42,008 nt of DNA from Sulfopaludibacter sp035606355 (GTDB lineage: Bacteria; Acidobacteriota; Terriglobia; Bryobacterales; Bryobacteraceae). This document shows, piece after piece, positions 23,200-32,308 of the stretch (position 1 is its first letter; the number at the start of each line of letters is the position of its first letter). Where the stretch lies: assembly GCA_035606355.1 (NCBI GenBank), contig DATNFO010000077.1:1-42008 (forward strand). The letters are read 5' to 3'. The notes below the pieces were generated by a model that saw only the letters and a program-made list of their open reading frames with translations, was not told where the DNA came from and did no database searches. The translations under genes were made by a program, and so were the position numbers.

Positions 23200-23852
23200 G
23201 CTTTCTCCAAAACAAGTATGCTCGCATTCTGACTTTCATTCTGCTGCTTCAGGGCGTGTGCTATTACGCCGTCGCCCGGCGCAGCGAACACATACCCGTG
23301 GTGAGCCCGCTGGCTGCATTTCCAACCACGATCGGCCCCTGGTATACGTATCGGGAATACCCTATGGAGAAGGAAGTCGAGGACGTGCTCAAAGCCGACG
23401 ACACCATGAACCGCGTTTACAAGGATTCAGGCAGCGGCCAGGAAGTGAGCCTGTTTATGGCGTTCTTCCGGACCCAGCGGAATGGCCAATCGCCCCACTC
23501 CCCCAAGAACTGCCTGCCGGGCGCCGGTTGGGACAAAGTCACCGATGATCGGCAAACCATCGCAGTGCCCGATTGGCCCGAGCCCATCAACATCAACCGG
23601 TTCGTCGTTGAACGCGGCAGCGAGAAGAGCGTGACCCTGTACTGGTACCACAGTCACAATCGCGTGATAGCCAGCGAATTCTCCGCGAAGTGGTGGCTGG
23701 TTGCCGACGCGATTCGCTACCATCGCAGCGACACCGCCCTGGTGCGAGTTGTAGTTCCCGTGGCGGGAGAAGCCGTCGATCACGCCACGGACGTGGGGGT
23801 GGGCTTTATCAAAACCGTTTTTCCGTCTATCGTTCACCAGTTCCCGCGGTGA
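23196..23852 (+). CDS. epsI: EpsI-type exosortase-associated protein
   Basis: 218 residues. One N-terminal membrane anchor (ILTFILLLQGVCYYAV) precedes a periplasmic domain with TIGPWYTYREYPMEKEVEDVL and the family hallmark HSPKNCLPGAGW. In other bacteria EpsI is either a separate gene or fused to the exosortase C-terminus. Here it is separate and translationally coupled. Probably supports exosortase function or exopolysaccharide export. Confidence 0.88.
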   Translation: MSFLQNKYARILTFILLLQGVCYYAVARRSEHIPVVSPLAAFPTTIGPWYTYREYPMEKEVEDVLKADDTMNRVYKDSGSGQEVSLFMAFFRTQRNGQSPHSPKNCLPGAGWDKVTDDRQTIAVPDWPEPININRFVVERGSEKSVTLYWYHSHNRVIASEFSAKWWLVADAIRYHRSDTALVRVVVPVAGEAVDHATDVGVGFIKTVFPSIVHQFPR

Positions 23853-23984
23853 CAGTCGTCTGCCGGCATTTGTGCATTTCATTACAATTGCGTTATTTGT
23901 AACTATTAGAACTAGCGGATCGGAAATTTCTGAGCCGGTCGCTGTGCGATTCGTTACCCTATCTTTAGTACTTCAGTAACGGCC

Positions 23985-25538
23985 ATGCCTCATCCCGTCA
24001 GGATCTTGTTCATCGGAGAAACCGGTATCGAAGCGATTGCCGCGGAGTTGCGCCGCGGCGGCTGGCAGCCCACATTTGAGCGCGTCCTCTCGCCCGTACA
24101 CCTGAACGTCGTGCTGGCCGAGCCATGGGATATCGCCATCAGCGACTTCGTGGTGGGAGATTTCGGAGCTCTCGAAGCCCTGCGCATCATTCAGGAGATG
24201 GGTCTGGATCTTCCACTCATCGTCGTCTCCTCCCGCTCGGGCGGCCAGGAAGTGCTGGAAGCTCTAAAGGCCGGGGCTGCCGATCATCTCAGCCGCCGCA
24301 ACCTCATGCGCCTCAACGCAGCCGTGGAACGCGAGATCCGCGCCGTGAAGGCGCGCCGCGAACGAGTTCTCCTGGAAGAACAGTTCCGGCAGGCGCAGAA
24401 AATGGAAGCGGTCGGCCGGTTGGCCGGCGGCGTCGCTCACGACTTCAACAATCTACTTACGGTCATCACCGGCTATAGCGACCTCCTGCTTGCCGGCCGC
24501 GACCTGAAAGACAATCAGCGCACCGCGCTCGAAGAAGTTCGGCGCTCCGCCGAACGCGGCGGGCAACTCACCGGCCAACTGCTGGCGTTTAGCCGCCGCC
24601 AGCCCATGCAGTCGAAGACCGTCAGCATCAACGCGCTCATCCTGCAAACCGAGAAAATGCTCCGCCGCCTCATCGGCGAAGATATCGAGCTGGTCACCAT
24701 TCCCGCGTCGGCCGAAGACGCCGTGGAAGCGGACCCCGGCCGCCTCGAACAGGTCATCATGAACCTGGTGGTCAATGCCCGCGATGCTATGCCGAGCGGT
24801 GGCAAGCTGACCATCGAAACTGTGGCAGTCACGCTGGACGCCAGCTTCTCAGCCAAGCAGCTTGGTGTTCCGCCGGGCCGTTACATCACCATCTCGGTGG
24901 TCGACACCGGCACCGGAATGAGCGAAGAAACGCTCAGCCACATCTTCGAGCCGTTCTTTACCACCAAGGGCGCTACGCGGGGCACGGGGCTCGGACTCGC
25001 GACAGCGTACGGCATCGTCGTGCAGAGCGGTGGCGCAATCAAGATCATGAGCGAGCTCGGCAAAGGGACCACCGCGCGCATCTACCTGCCGCTGAGCGGC
25101 AAAGTAGCGCCCGTTGCCGCCGCGTCACAGCAGTCCTCCGAGAGGCTCTCAGGAGCCGAAACCGTGCTCCTGGTGGAAGACGAAGCCCGCGTCCGGAAGC
25201 TGATGGTCGGCGTCCTCACCGGGCGTGGTTACAAAGTGCTGGAAGCCACTCGCGGCGAAGAAGCGCTTCGCGTCTGCCGGGAATACCAGGGCCAGATCGA
25301 CCTCGCTGTGGTCGATGTCGTCATGCCCGAAATGAGCGGCCCCGATCTGGTTCAAAAGATCGAGTCCCGTCTGAAGGCCAAGCGCGTGCTCTTCATCTCC
25401 GGTTATACCGAAGAAGCGATTGTGCACCACGGAGTCGAAAGCACGGGAGCATCGTTCCTGCAAAAGCCCTTCATGCCCGACGACCTGGCCCGCAAAGTCC
25501 GCGAGATCCTCGACGCGCCCGCCACGGCAAAGCCGTAG
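23985..25538 (+). CDS. Hybrid sensor histidine kinase with two receiver domains
   Basis: 517 residues. An N-terminal receiver-like domain (about 5-120) has a candidate Asp54, but the acidic pocket is reduced (FIGET) and the usual Lys is Arg. HisKA with His152 in GGVAHDFNN follows. The HATPase has Asn264 (NARDAM), Asp307 (DTGTGM) and GTGLGL. A canonical C-terminal receiver starts with LLVEDE and carries phosphoacceptor Asp444. There are no membrane segments, so it is cytoplasmic. The degenerate first receiver may act as a protein-binding or sensing module. Confidence 0.9.
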   Translation: MPHPVRILFIGETGIEAIAAELRRGGWQPTFERVLSPVHLNVVLAEPWDIAISDFVVGDFGALEALRIIQEMGLDLPLIVVSSRSGGQEVLEALKAGAADHLSRRNLMRLNAAVEREIRAVKARRERVLLEEQFRQAQKMEAVGRLAGGVAHDFNNLLTVITGYSDLLLAGRDLKDNQRTALEEVRRSAERGGQLTGQLLAFSRRQPMQSKTVSINALILQTEKMLRRLIGEDIELVTIPASAEDAVEADPGRLEQVIMNLVVNARDAMPSGGKLTIETVAVTLDASFSAKQLGVPPGRYITISVVDTGTGMSEETLSHIFEPFFTTKGATRGTGLGLATAYGIVVQSGGAIKIMSELGKGTTARIYLPLSGKVAPVAAASQQSSERLSGAETVLLVEDEARVRKLMVGVLTGRGYKVLEATRGEEALRVCREYQGQIDLAVVDVVMPEMSGPDLVQKIESRLKAKRVLFISGYTEEAIVHHGVESTGASFLQKPFMPDDLARKVREILDAPATAKP

Positions 25539-25553
25539 CTTGCGAAGCCGCGC

Positions 25554-26576
25554 TCATCGCGGATGCTCGAAGTCGCTCGCGTGTGGCACGAGTTCCTGAT
25601 ACACGGCGCTCGGCAGGTCGGTCCGCCAGTATCCGTGCCACTGTGCCCACCCTGTCACACCGAGGAAGATCGCAGCGATTCCCGCAGCCACTGCCCAACT
25701 CGGAATTCGACGCCGCGCCGGACCGCTCAGCTCCAGCGCGCCCGCGGCCGGGCACACCGCCACGCAACTCAGACACGCCGTACACTCCGCGCTCGCGATC
25801 GTAATCAGCTTGTCGACGGGTAACGAAGACGGGCACGCCGTCGCGCACTTTCCACAATCGATGCAACTCACCGGCGACCGCCGGATGCGCACGGGACTCG
25901 CCATCGAAATCAGGCCCATCAGCGCGCCATAAGGGCACAGGTACCGGCACCATAGGTTTTGCACAAACACGCTGCCGATCACGAAGATCGCGATCACAAT
26001 TCCGCCCGCGAGCCCAAGGTAACGGAAGAAATTCAGCATTTTGATGTCGTCGACGATGCCGTATGGCGACCCGAGAAATGCCACGATTCCCGCGACGCTC
26101 ATGCTTGCCACCGCATAGAGGAACAACCCCATCAGAAGGTACTTCAAGCCGCGAAGCGCGATGTCCAGGGCGCGCGGAAGGCGCCAGTTGCGCCGGAACG
26201 TTCCACGCCCGAGCCGCCAGAGGTATTCGCTCACCGCGCCGACGGGGCACAGCCAGCTACAGAAGCTCTTTCGGAAGGTCCAGCTCATCGCGACGAATGC
26301 GATCAGCAGAAACATGCCTGCGGGATGAAGGGAAGGAATGCGCCCGCTGGACGCCCACACCCGCAAATTCATAAGGGAGGCAATGGGCAGCCACCCCTCA
26401 ACGCCCGCCGGACGCTCTGCAAACGTGGTTCGTCCGCCGCTCTCGTAATACCGCACGAACATCCAGAACTGAATCCCGATCCAGATGTTCAGCAGCAGGA
26501 AGGCAGCCTGAAACGCATGCCGCAGAGCCTGAGAGCGATCTTTTTCCACGCGCCGAACCAGCTTCGGGCGAGCCAT
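25554..26576 (-). CDS. Membrane-bound 4Fe-4S ferredoxin (NapH/NosR/CcoG-like)
   Basis: 340 residues with about five or six membrane helices. Two CxxxCP motifs lie at membrane edges (FCSWLCPVGA and CRYLCPYGAL). A ferredoxin domain binds two 4Fe-4S clusters (CIDCGKCATACP and CTACLSCVAVCP). Such proteins pass electrons across the inner membrane to periplasmic or metal-homeostasis partners. No reductase gene adjoins it, so the partner is unknown. It converges with the hybrid kinase gene. Confidence 0.85.
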   Translation of the reverse strand: MARPKLVRRVEKDRSQALRHAFQAAFLLLNIWIGIQFWMFVRYYESGGRTTFAERPAGVEGWLPIASLMNLRVWASSGRIPSLHPAGMFLLIAFVAMSWTFRKSFCSWLCPVGAVSEYLWRLGRGTFRRNWRLPRALDIALRGLKYLLMGLFLYAVASMSVAGIVAFLGSPYGIVDDIKMLNFFRYLGLAGGIVIAIFVIGSVFVQNLWCRYLCPYGALMGLISMASPVRIRRSPVSCIDCGKCATACPSSLPVDKLITIASAECTACLSCVAVCPAAGALELSGPARRRIPSWAVAAGIAAIFLGVTGWAQWHGYWRTDLPSAVYQELVPHASDFEHPR

Positions 26577-26655
26577 ACCGTGTTACCTCATCCGCATGGT
26601 AACGTCCGGCAGGCTCCGACCCGGTGACGCCAGTCACAGGCGCACTCGAAGAGAT

Positions 26656-27207
26656 TTACCGGTGGCTCGCTTTATCGAAAACGTACCCTCCGGCAGCCCC
26701 AGCCAGCGCGCCGATCCCCGCGCCCTTGCCGCCGCCCGCGAGACCGCCGATTACCGCTCCGCCGATGGCTCCGCCAGCCATGTATTTCACCAGCCGGTGA
26801 TGCCGGTGATGATGCCGGTCATAGTAATAGACTACGCGCGGCCGTTCTTCCCGAACGATCGTGGTGGGAGGAGGCGCCACTGCCGCCACCGCGGGAGCAG
26901 CCATCGGAGCAGGCTGCGCGACCATCGGCCCATCGCCGAAAGGTGAGCTGGCATAGACCACAGGTGCCCCGGCATTCGAATAATACGGCTGCGATGCAGC
27001 GGGCGCGCCCTGATCATAGGGCTGCTGTTGAGGCTGCGACGCCGTAGCAGGGTACTCGCCATATTCATTCGCCACAGGCTGCGAAGCATCGTACAGAGGC
27101 GCCGCCTTCGGCGTGCGGTCACGAGTCCAGCCGACGATGCCGGCAACGGCGAGCACGCCCACGCCTGCGATTGTTAAGGTCCGTCTCATGCTCGAGTTCA
27201 AGTACAT
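26656..27207 (-). CDS. Glycine-zipper (YMGG-like) envelope protein
   Basis: 183 residues from ATG 27207, which has AGAGGAAT upstream. An N-terminal membrane segment (LTIAGVGVLAVAGIVGW) is followed by a Gln/Pro/Tyr-rich disordered region, a His-rich patch (YYYDRHHHRHHR) and a C-terminal glycine zipper (GGAIGGAVIGGLAGGGKGAGIGALAGAAGGY). Glycine-zipper proteins insert in or associate with membranes. The His patch could bind metal. The frame is open further upstream, but the RBS favours this start. Confidence 0.7.
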   Translation of the reverse strand: MYLNSSMRRTLTIAGVGVLAVAGIVGWTRDRTPKAAPLYDASQPVANEYGEYPATASQPQQQPYDQGAPAASQPYYSNAGAPVVYASSPFGDGPMVAQPAPMAAPAVAAVAPPPTTIVREERPRVVYYYDRHHHRHHRLVKYMAGGAIGGAVIGGLAGGGKGAGIGALAGAAGGYVFDKASHR

Positions 27208-27392
27208 CGTTGATTCCTCTCCGTTCCAGTTGCAGTTGCCGTACCACATACGGCGACTGTTCCGAAGGTCACGTTGAAATCGGGAAAAAACGCGCGGACT
27301 AGTCGAAACGTTCAAAACGGTCATTTCCGCCGGCTCTCGCCAATAACGTTACGAATAATCCTAAGTGGCTGATTTAAAGTGAGTTATTTGTC

Positions 27393-27422
27393 CGCAAAAC
27401 GGCTGACTCCTATCGTTTTGCG
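27393..27422. promoter_or_regulatory. 9-bp inverted repeat upstream of the ATP-grasp-like gene
   Basis: CGCAAAACG (27393-27401) and CGTTTTGCG (27414-27422) are perfect arms with a 12-bp spacer, in the 262-bp divergent gap. It looks like a dimeric regulator site. An AT-rich GATTATAG segment downstream (about 27440) could be the -10 region of the rightward gene. Confidence 0.5.
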
Positions 27423-27469
27423 CACTTCTGTGGGATACTTGATTATAGAACAGGTTTACAAGCGCAAGA

Positions 27470-28819
27470 ATGTCCCATCTGGACGACGCAGTAGCCCGAT
27501 ACAACAAGTCACTGGAAACCGGACCGTACCGCGACCTCGCATGGGCGGAGGCCCTGCATGAACGCATGGAGGCGGGAAAACTCGCGTCCGGCGGCCGCCT
27601 CATCTGTCCGTTCCTGCGCCCCAACTTCATTTCGCGCCGGCAATACGACTCTTTGGTGAAGACCGGCGAATCGCTGATCTGCGCTATCGATCGCATGGAG
27701 CAGATGGTTCTTTCGAGTCCGCAGCTTCTGAATCGTCTGGAACTGCTGCCCGCGGAAAAGATGCTTGCGGGGATCGATCCCGGATATCAGGCTCTGGAAG
27801 TGGCCGCCCGGCTGGATTCGCATCTTGCCAACGGTCATCTGCACTTCGTTCAATACAACGCCGATTCACCCACCGGCGCCGGGTATGCGGATGCGCTCAG
27901 CGACATGTTTTACGATATTCCGCCCATGAAGGAATTTCGTAAGAAGTATTCGCTGGCGAAGATCGGCAGCCGTAAGCATTTGCTCAACGCCCTGCTGAAA
28001 TCGTACAAGCAATTCGGTGGCACAAAAAAGCCGAACATCGCGATCGTCGAATTCCGGCCGGCGTACCACTCCGGGCAGAGCGAGTACGAACTGTTCCGCG
28101 AATTTTTCCGCGAAGAAGGCTACGCCGTCGAGATCGTTTCGCCGGAACAGCTTGAATACCGCAATCGGGCGCTGCGCAAGGGCAACTTCGAAATCGATAT
28201 CGTTTACCGCCGCCTGGGGGTTCAGGAATTCCTGCTGCGGTTTGACCTCGCGCATCCGCTGGTACAGGCATATCGCGACCGCGCCGTCTGCGTGGTGAAC
28301 AGCTTCCGTTCGGAGCTGGCGCACAAGAAGGCGATGTTCGGCCTGCTCACCGATGAGTCGCTCACCGCGAAATTTCCGGCCGTCGAGCGTAAAGCCATTC
28401 GCGAGCACGTGCCGTGGACGCGTCTTGTGGCAGCGAGCAAAACCACATACCAGGACCGCACCATCGATCTTCCCGAGTTCATCGTCGAAAATCGCGAGCG
28501 CCTCGCCCTGAAGCCGAATGACGACTACAGCGATCAGCACACCTATCTCGGATGGGAGATGGATGCCGCCGGTTGGGATCGCGCCCTCAAGCAGGCCATG
28601 CGCGCGCCGTATGTCGTTCAGGAACGTGTTGAGCCGGTACGCTGCGTCTTCCCCATGGCGCAGTTCGGGCAGCTCGAGTTCCGTGAAATGCAGGTGGATG
28701 TTCACCCGCACGCGTATCTCGGAAAAGTGCAAGGCTGCTCCAGCTGGGTTTCGAGCGGCAAGAGCGGCTTCTCGACGGCCGCCGGCATAGTCCCCACCTA
28801 CATCTTGGAAGTTAAGTAA
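27470..28819 (+). CDS. ATP-grasp-like (circularly permuted/glutathionylspermidine-synthase-like) protein
   Basis: 449 residues, cytoplasmic. Motifs such as LICPFLRPNFISRRQYD, FVQYNADSPTGAGYADAL, FRSELAHKKAMFGLLTDE and ALKPNDDYSDQHTYLGW recall ATP-grasp enzymes of the circularly permuted or glutathionylspermidine-synthase group, with the KPNDD Lys as a candidate nucleotide-binding residue. These ligases join a carboxylate to an amine. The substrate is unknown. No Shine-Dalgarno is seen. Its tail overlaps the Wzt-like gene tail-to-tail by 8 bp. Confidence 0.6.
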   Translation: MSHLDDAVARYNKSLETGPYRDLAWAEALHERMEAGKLASGGRLICPFLRPNFISRRQYDSLVKTGESLICAIDRMEQMVLSSPQLLNRLELLPAEKMLAGIDPGYQALEVAARLDSHLANGHLHFVQYNADSPTGAGYADALSDMFYDIPPMKEFRKKYSLAKIGSRKHLLNALLKSYKQFGGTKKPNIAIVEFRPAYHSGQSEYELFREFFREEGYAVEIVSPEQLEYRNRALRKGNFEIDIVYRRLGVQEFLLRFDLAHPLVQAYRDRAVCVVNSFRSELAHKKAMFGLLTDESLTAKFPAVERKAIREHVPWTRLVAASKTTYQDRTIDLPEFIVENRERLALKPNDDYSDQHTYLGWEMDAAGWDRALKQAMRAPYVVQERVEPVRCVFPMAQFGQLEFREMQVDVHPHAYLGKVQGCSSWVSSGKSGFSTAAGIVPTYILEVK

Positions 28820-29762
28820 CGACTGGAGCCGGGTCGATCGTCACGGTAGCCCGCAGATTTGCCACCCCCGCGGTGTAGCGCGAATCGCTCACGGCGAACG
28901 AAACCGCGTCTTCCAGCCAGTCGTGCCACACGCCATCGGGATCGTGTGACGCCACGGTGAGCGTATACTCTTCCGGGCAAAGCTCGCAGCGAAACGCGAA
29001 GCTGATCGTTAGTGTGTCCCCCGCCGCCCGCGGCCCGAGCTTCAGCCGCTCCAGCTCCGTATTCGTGCCGTACACGTTGAGCCCTATGCGCGTGCGAATC
29101 ATCATCCCGATCACCGGGTCGGCAACCGCATCGCGAAAGCGAACGGTCACGCGCACCTGCGCCAGCTCGCCGCTGCGCCACACCATCGTCGGATGCCCGT
29201 TTTCGCCGATGGTTTCTACGCGCAGCACTTCCGCGCGTCCGTCGCCGCGCCGCACGCGTGCCGAAAGGGGCGAAGTGCCGCCCTCTCCCCACGCGCGAAT
29301 CTTCTCCGCGGTGAACTTGCGATAGGCCGCGAGCATCTCTTCCGGATCGCCGCGTCCCGCGAGTTTTCCGTCGCGCAGCCACCAGATTTCATCGCACAAC
29401 CGGCGAAGCAGCTCTTCCTCGTGCGAAACCACCAGAACGGTGGCGCCCGCGCGCCGGAACCGGTCCAGCGCAATGGCCGCGCGTTCGCGGGTTGCCGCAT
29501 CCTGCCGCGCGAACGTGTGCTCGATCAGCAAGGCATCGCCGCTCGCGGGCACGTCCAGCGGATCCATTGGCCCGAGCAATCGTGCGTCGCCCGGGCGCTC
29601 CACCTCCCCTGACGCGGGCTTCTCAAGCCCCGCCGCCAACCGCAGCAAGCGGCCCTTGCCGCTTCCGTTCCCCCCGAGAATTCCGATCACCGCGCCGGAT
29701 GGGGCCGTGGCATCGAACTCCTGCAACGGCGCACTCGTCACGCGGCGGAACACTATTGCCAT
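28812..29762 (-). CDS. Wzt-like ABC ATPase with degenerate nucleotide-binding domain
   Basis: 316 residues. Walker A is GGNGSGKGRLL at 30-40, with Gly in place of Ser/Thr after the Lys. The helical subdomain with Q-loop and LSGGQ signature is missing, Walker B is reduced to DALLIEH, and the H-loop VSHEEE is kept (His114). Residues about 175-310 form a Wzt-C-type beta-sandwich that in O-antigen exporters reads the glycan end. The domain is about 80 residues shorter than normal, so catalysis is doubtful. It may be a glycan-binding regulatory protein. Confidence 0.7.
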   Translation of the reverse strand: MAIVFRRVTSAPLQEFDATAPSGAVIGILGGNGSGKGRLLRLAAGLEKPASGEVERPGDARLLGPMDPLDVPASGDALLIEHTFARQDAATRERAAIALDRFRRAGATVLVVSHEEELLRRLCDEIWWLRDGKLAGRGDPEEMLAAYRKFTAEKIRAWGEGGTSPLSARVRRGDGRAEVLRVETIGENGHPTMVWRSGELAQVRVTVRFRDAVADPVIGMMIRTRIGLNVYGTNTELERLKLGPRAAGDTLTISFAFRCELCPEEYTLTVASHDPDGVWHDWLEDAVSFAVSDSRYTAGVANLRATVTIDPAPVVT

Positions 29763-29787
29763 AAGCAGTTAGAATAGCAATGCACCC

Positions 29788-31068
29788 ATGGAAGATGCCA
29801 AAGTGCTGGAACGCATGCGCGACGATTGGAACAGCCGCGCAGGCGAAGATGCCAATTACTACGTTGCCTTCGGCCGCCGGGATCAGGACGAAGAAGAGTT
29901 CTTCGCGACCGGCGCCGATATGGCGCACGCGCTCTCCCGGGAGCTGAAGCGCTTCCCCGGCCGCGATGCCGCCCTCGAAATCGGCTGCGGACCCGGACGC
30001 CTGATGCGCCCCATGAGCCGGCATTTCCGCGAGATCTACGGCGTCGACGTCTCCGACGAAATGATCAAGCTCGCGCGCCGGCGGCTCGCCGGAACGCCGA
30101 ATGCCCACCCGCTGCACGCTTCCGGCAGCGACCTGAAAGCATTCGCGGACGAGACCTTCGACTTCGTTTATTCCTACGCCGTCTTTCAACACATCCCCAG
30201 CCGCGAGGTGGTCTTCAACTATCTCCGCGAGGGCCGCCGCGTGCTGAAGACCGGCGGCATCCTGCGGTGCCAGATCAATGGTCTGCCGGCCACCGCGCGC
30301 CAGTACGATACCTGGAGCGGCGTCCGCATCACGGCCGCGGAGATCTCCGCGTTTGCCCTCGACCACGATTTTCAACTCCTCGCGTTGGAGCAGCCGCTCA
30401 CGCAGTACATGTGGATCACGTGCCGCAAACGTCCCGCCGGCTGGCGTGCGGCGCTGCGCCCTGCCAACGCAAGCATACGGAGTATCGGCAACGCGCTCAC
30501 CGGAGAGGCCGCGGTGCCGGATCGCGGTGTCATGTCTGCCATTTCCCTCTGGGTGGAGAATCTCCCGCGCGAAGCGGATATCAACGGACTCGAAGTCCGT
30601 GCGGAAGGCGCGCTCTGCCGGGTTGCCTACATCGGCGAGCCGGAGGCGGACAGCGTCACGCAAGTCAACGTGGAACTGCCACAGGGCGTCCGCACTTGTC
30701 TTGTGCCCGTCTCCATCGCCTGGGCCGGCGCGGCGCTGGCGGAAGACGGCTGGGTTCGCGTGATTCCCGCTCCGCCCAACGTGCCGCGGATTACCGCCGT
30801 CAGCGACGGAGTCAATCTGCTCTCGGGAACGAAGATTGTCACCGGCTCCGTGAAGGTGACCATGGTGAACGTGGAGCATCCGGAACAGCTCGCCGCGAAG
30901 GTAGACGATGCGCCGGCCTGCGATGTCGAGTGGTTTTGTGCGGACCCCGGCATCATGCGCTACGAATTCAATTTCCACATTCCGCAGACCATCTCTCCCG
31001 GCGCGCACAACGTGTGGCTGACGATGGGCCGCCGGACGTTCGCGCCAATCGGTATTGAGGTCGCCTGA
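29788..31068 (+). CDS. SAM-dependent methyltransferase with C-terminal Ig/IPT-like domains
   Basis: 426 residues. A class I methyltransferase fold has SAM motif LEIGCGPGRLMRP near residues 65-76, acidic GVDVSDEM, and FDFVYSYAVFQHIP. After about residue 230 comes a beta-rich region; the end (NVPRITAVSDGVNLLSGTKI) resembles an IPT/TIG-like fold. It is divergent from the Wzt-like gene by only 25 bp and immediately precedes the beta-helix gene. A role in modifying a surface glycan is inferred from context. Confidence 0.75.
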   Translation: MEDAKVLERMRDDWNSRAGEDANYYVAFGRRDQDEEEFFATGADMAHALSRELKRFPGRDAALEIGCGPGRLMRPMSRHFREIYGVDVSDEMIKLARRRLAGTPNAHPLHASGSDLKAFADETFDFVYSYAVFQHIPSREVVFNYLREGRRVLKTGGILRCQINGLPATARQYDTWSGVRITAAEISAFALDHDFQLLALEQPLTQYMWITCRKRPAGWRAALRPANASIRSIGNALTGEAAVPDRGVMSAISLWVENLPREADINGLEVRAEGALCRVAYIGEPEADSVTQVNVELPQGVRTCLVPVSIAWAGAALAEDGWVRVIPAPPNVPRITAVSDGVNLLSGTKIVTGSVKVTMVNVEHPEQLAAKVDDAPACDVEWFCADPGIMRYEFNFHIPQTISPGAHNVWLTMGRRTFAPIGIEVA

Positions 31069-32298
31069 TTGCGCTGGCTGCCGCTCGCCATCGCGCTCGC
31101 CGCCGCGCAACAGCCTGCCACTCACGTTCTGCAACTCGCGCCGGGTGTTGTTGAGGTGCACTCCGAAGTCCTGATCGCGCCGGGGACGGAAGTGCGCGGC
31201 GCTGCTACCGGCACCGTCATCCGCTTCGCCGCCGACTTCAAAGGCCGCGCCGCTTTCGTCGTTGCCGGTTCCGGCGTGCTGCTGCACGATTTCACCATCG
31301 ACGGCAACCGCGATGCTCTGGAGCGTCGCACCGGCCTTCCGCCGTCGAACCTGCCGTTCGCCGAATTTACGACCGGCAGCGGAATTCTCGCGCAAGGCGC
31401 GACGGATCTCCGCATCGAGCGCATCGCCTTCCGGAACATCGCCGGCTTCGCGGTGCTCGTGTCGAAGTCGCGGAGGGTGCTCATCGATCGCGTGCGCGTG
31501 ACCAATAGCGGATCTCGCAACGAAGCAGGCCGCAACAATACGACCGGTGGAATTCTACTGGAAGAAGGTACTGCTGACTTTCAAGTGACGCGCTGCGAGC
31601 TCACCCACATTCGAGGCAACGGAATCTGGACGCATTCGCTTTTCACGTCGTCTCGCAACTCGCGCGGCCTCGTCGCGCTCAACCGCTTCGATGCGCTGGC
31701 CCGCGACGCAATTCAAGCGGGCCACGCCACCGAATTCCGCATTGAAGATAATTTCGGAGTCCACATCGGGTACCCGGCGGAAGAAATCGATATCGAAAGC
31801 CAGGCAACCCCCGTCGGCATAGACACCGCGGGCGACGTCGACCGCTCCTCCTATGCTCGCAACACCTTCCGCGACGTCGCCGGCAAATGCATCGACCTCG
31901 ACGGCTTTCACGACGGCGATGTTACCGCCAATCGCTGCACCGCTATCGCCAGCATCGGCATTCTGTTCAACGACAGCAACCCCAACACACGGTCGAAGAA
32001 TATTCGCATGACGGGCAACGTGCTCGATGGCGTGGGGCTGACGGGGATTTACACGTTCGGAACGGGCCACATCATCGCCAACAACCGGCTGCTGAACGTG
32101 AACTACACGCACTCCGAAGTGGAAGGGCTGGATGCGGGAATCTATCTCGGAAAAGGTTTCCTGTGGCTCGAGCCCGCACACGGCAACGTCATCCGCGGCA
32201 ACGAAATCACCGGCTACAAAATGAACGCCCGGTGCGTGGTGAGCGCACCGGGCGTCGATCGCAACTCAAACCGGATATCCGCTAACGATTGCCGGTAA
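31069..32298 (+). CDS. Exported right-handed parallel beta-helix protein
   Basis: 409 residues from a TTG directly after the methyltransferase stop (TGATTG). A short signal (RWLPLAIALAAAQQ) is followed by repeated strands typical of pectate-lyase-like beta-helices (PbH1), with motifs such as LRIERIAFRNIAGFAVLV, GIWTHSL, DVTANRCTAIASIGILFN and NVIRGNEITGY. Such proteins bind or cleave polysaccharides. No catalytic residues can be assigned. Probably co-translated with the methyltransferase. Confidence 0.8.
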   Translation: MRWLPLAIALAAAQQPATHVLQLAPGVVEVHSEVLIAPGTEVRGAATGTVIRFAADFKGRAAFVVAGSGVLLHDFTIDGNRDALERRTGLPPSNLPFAEFTTGSGILAQGATDLRIERIAFRNIAGFAVLVSKSRRVLIDRVRVTNSGSRNEAGRNNTTGGILLEEGTADFQVTRCELTHIRGNGIWTHSLFTSSRNSRGLVALNRFDALARDAIQAGHATEFRIEDNFGVHIGYPAEEIDIESQATPVGIDTAGDVDRSSYARNTFRDVAGKCIDLDGFHDGDVTANRCTAIASIGILFNDSNPNTRSKNIRMTGNVLDGVGLTGIYTFGTGHIIANNRLLNVNYTHSEVEGLDAGIYLGKGFLWLEPAHGNVIRGNEITGYKMNARCVVSAPGVDRNSNRISANDCR

Positions 32299-32308
32299 TG
32301 CCGCGCGC

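Noticed and set aside
29623..31395. 590-codon frame antisense to the methyltransferase
   Set aside because: Shadow; it crosses two genes and an intergenic region.
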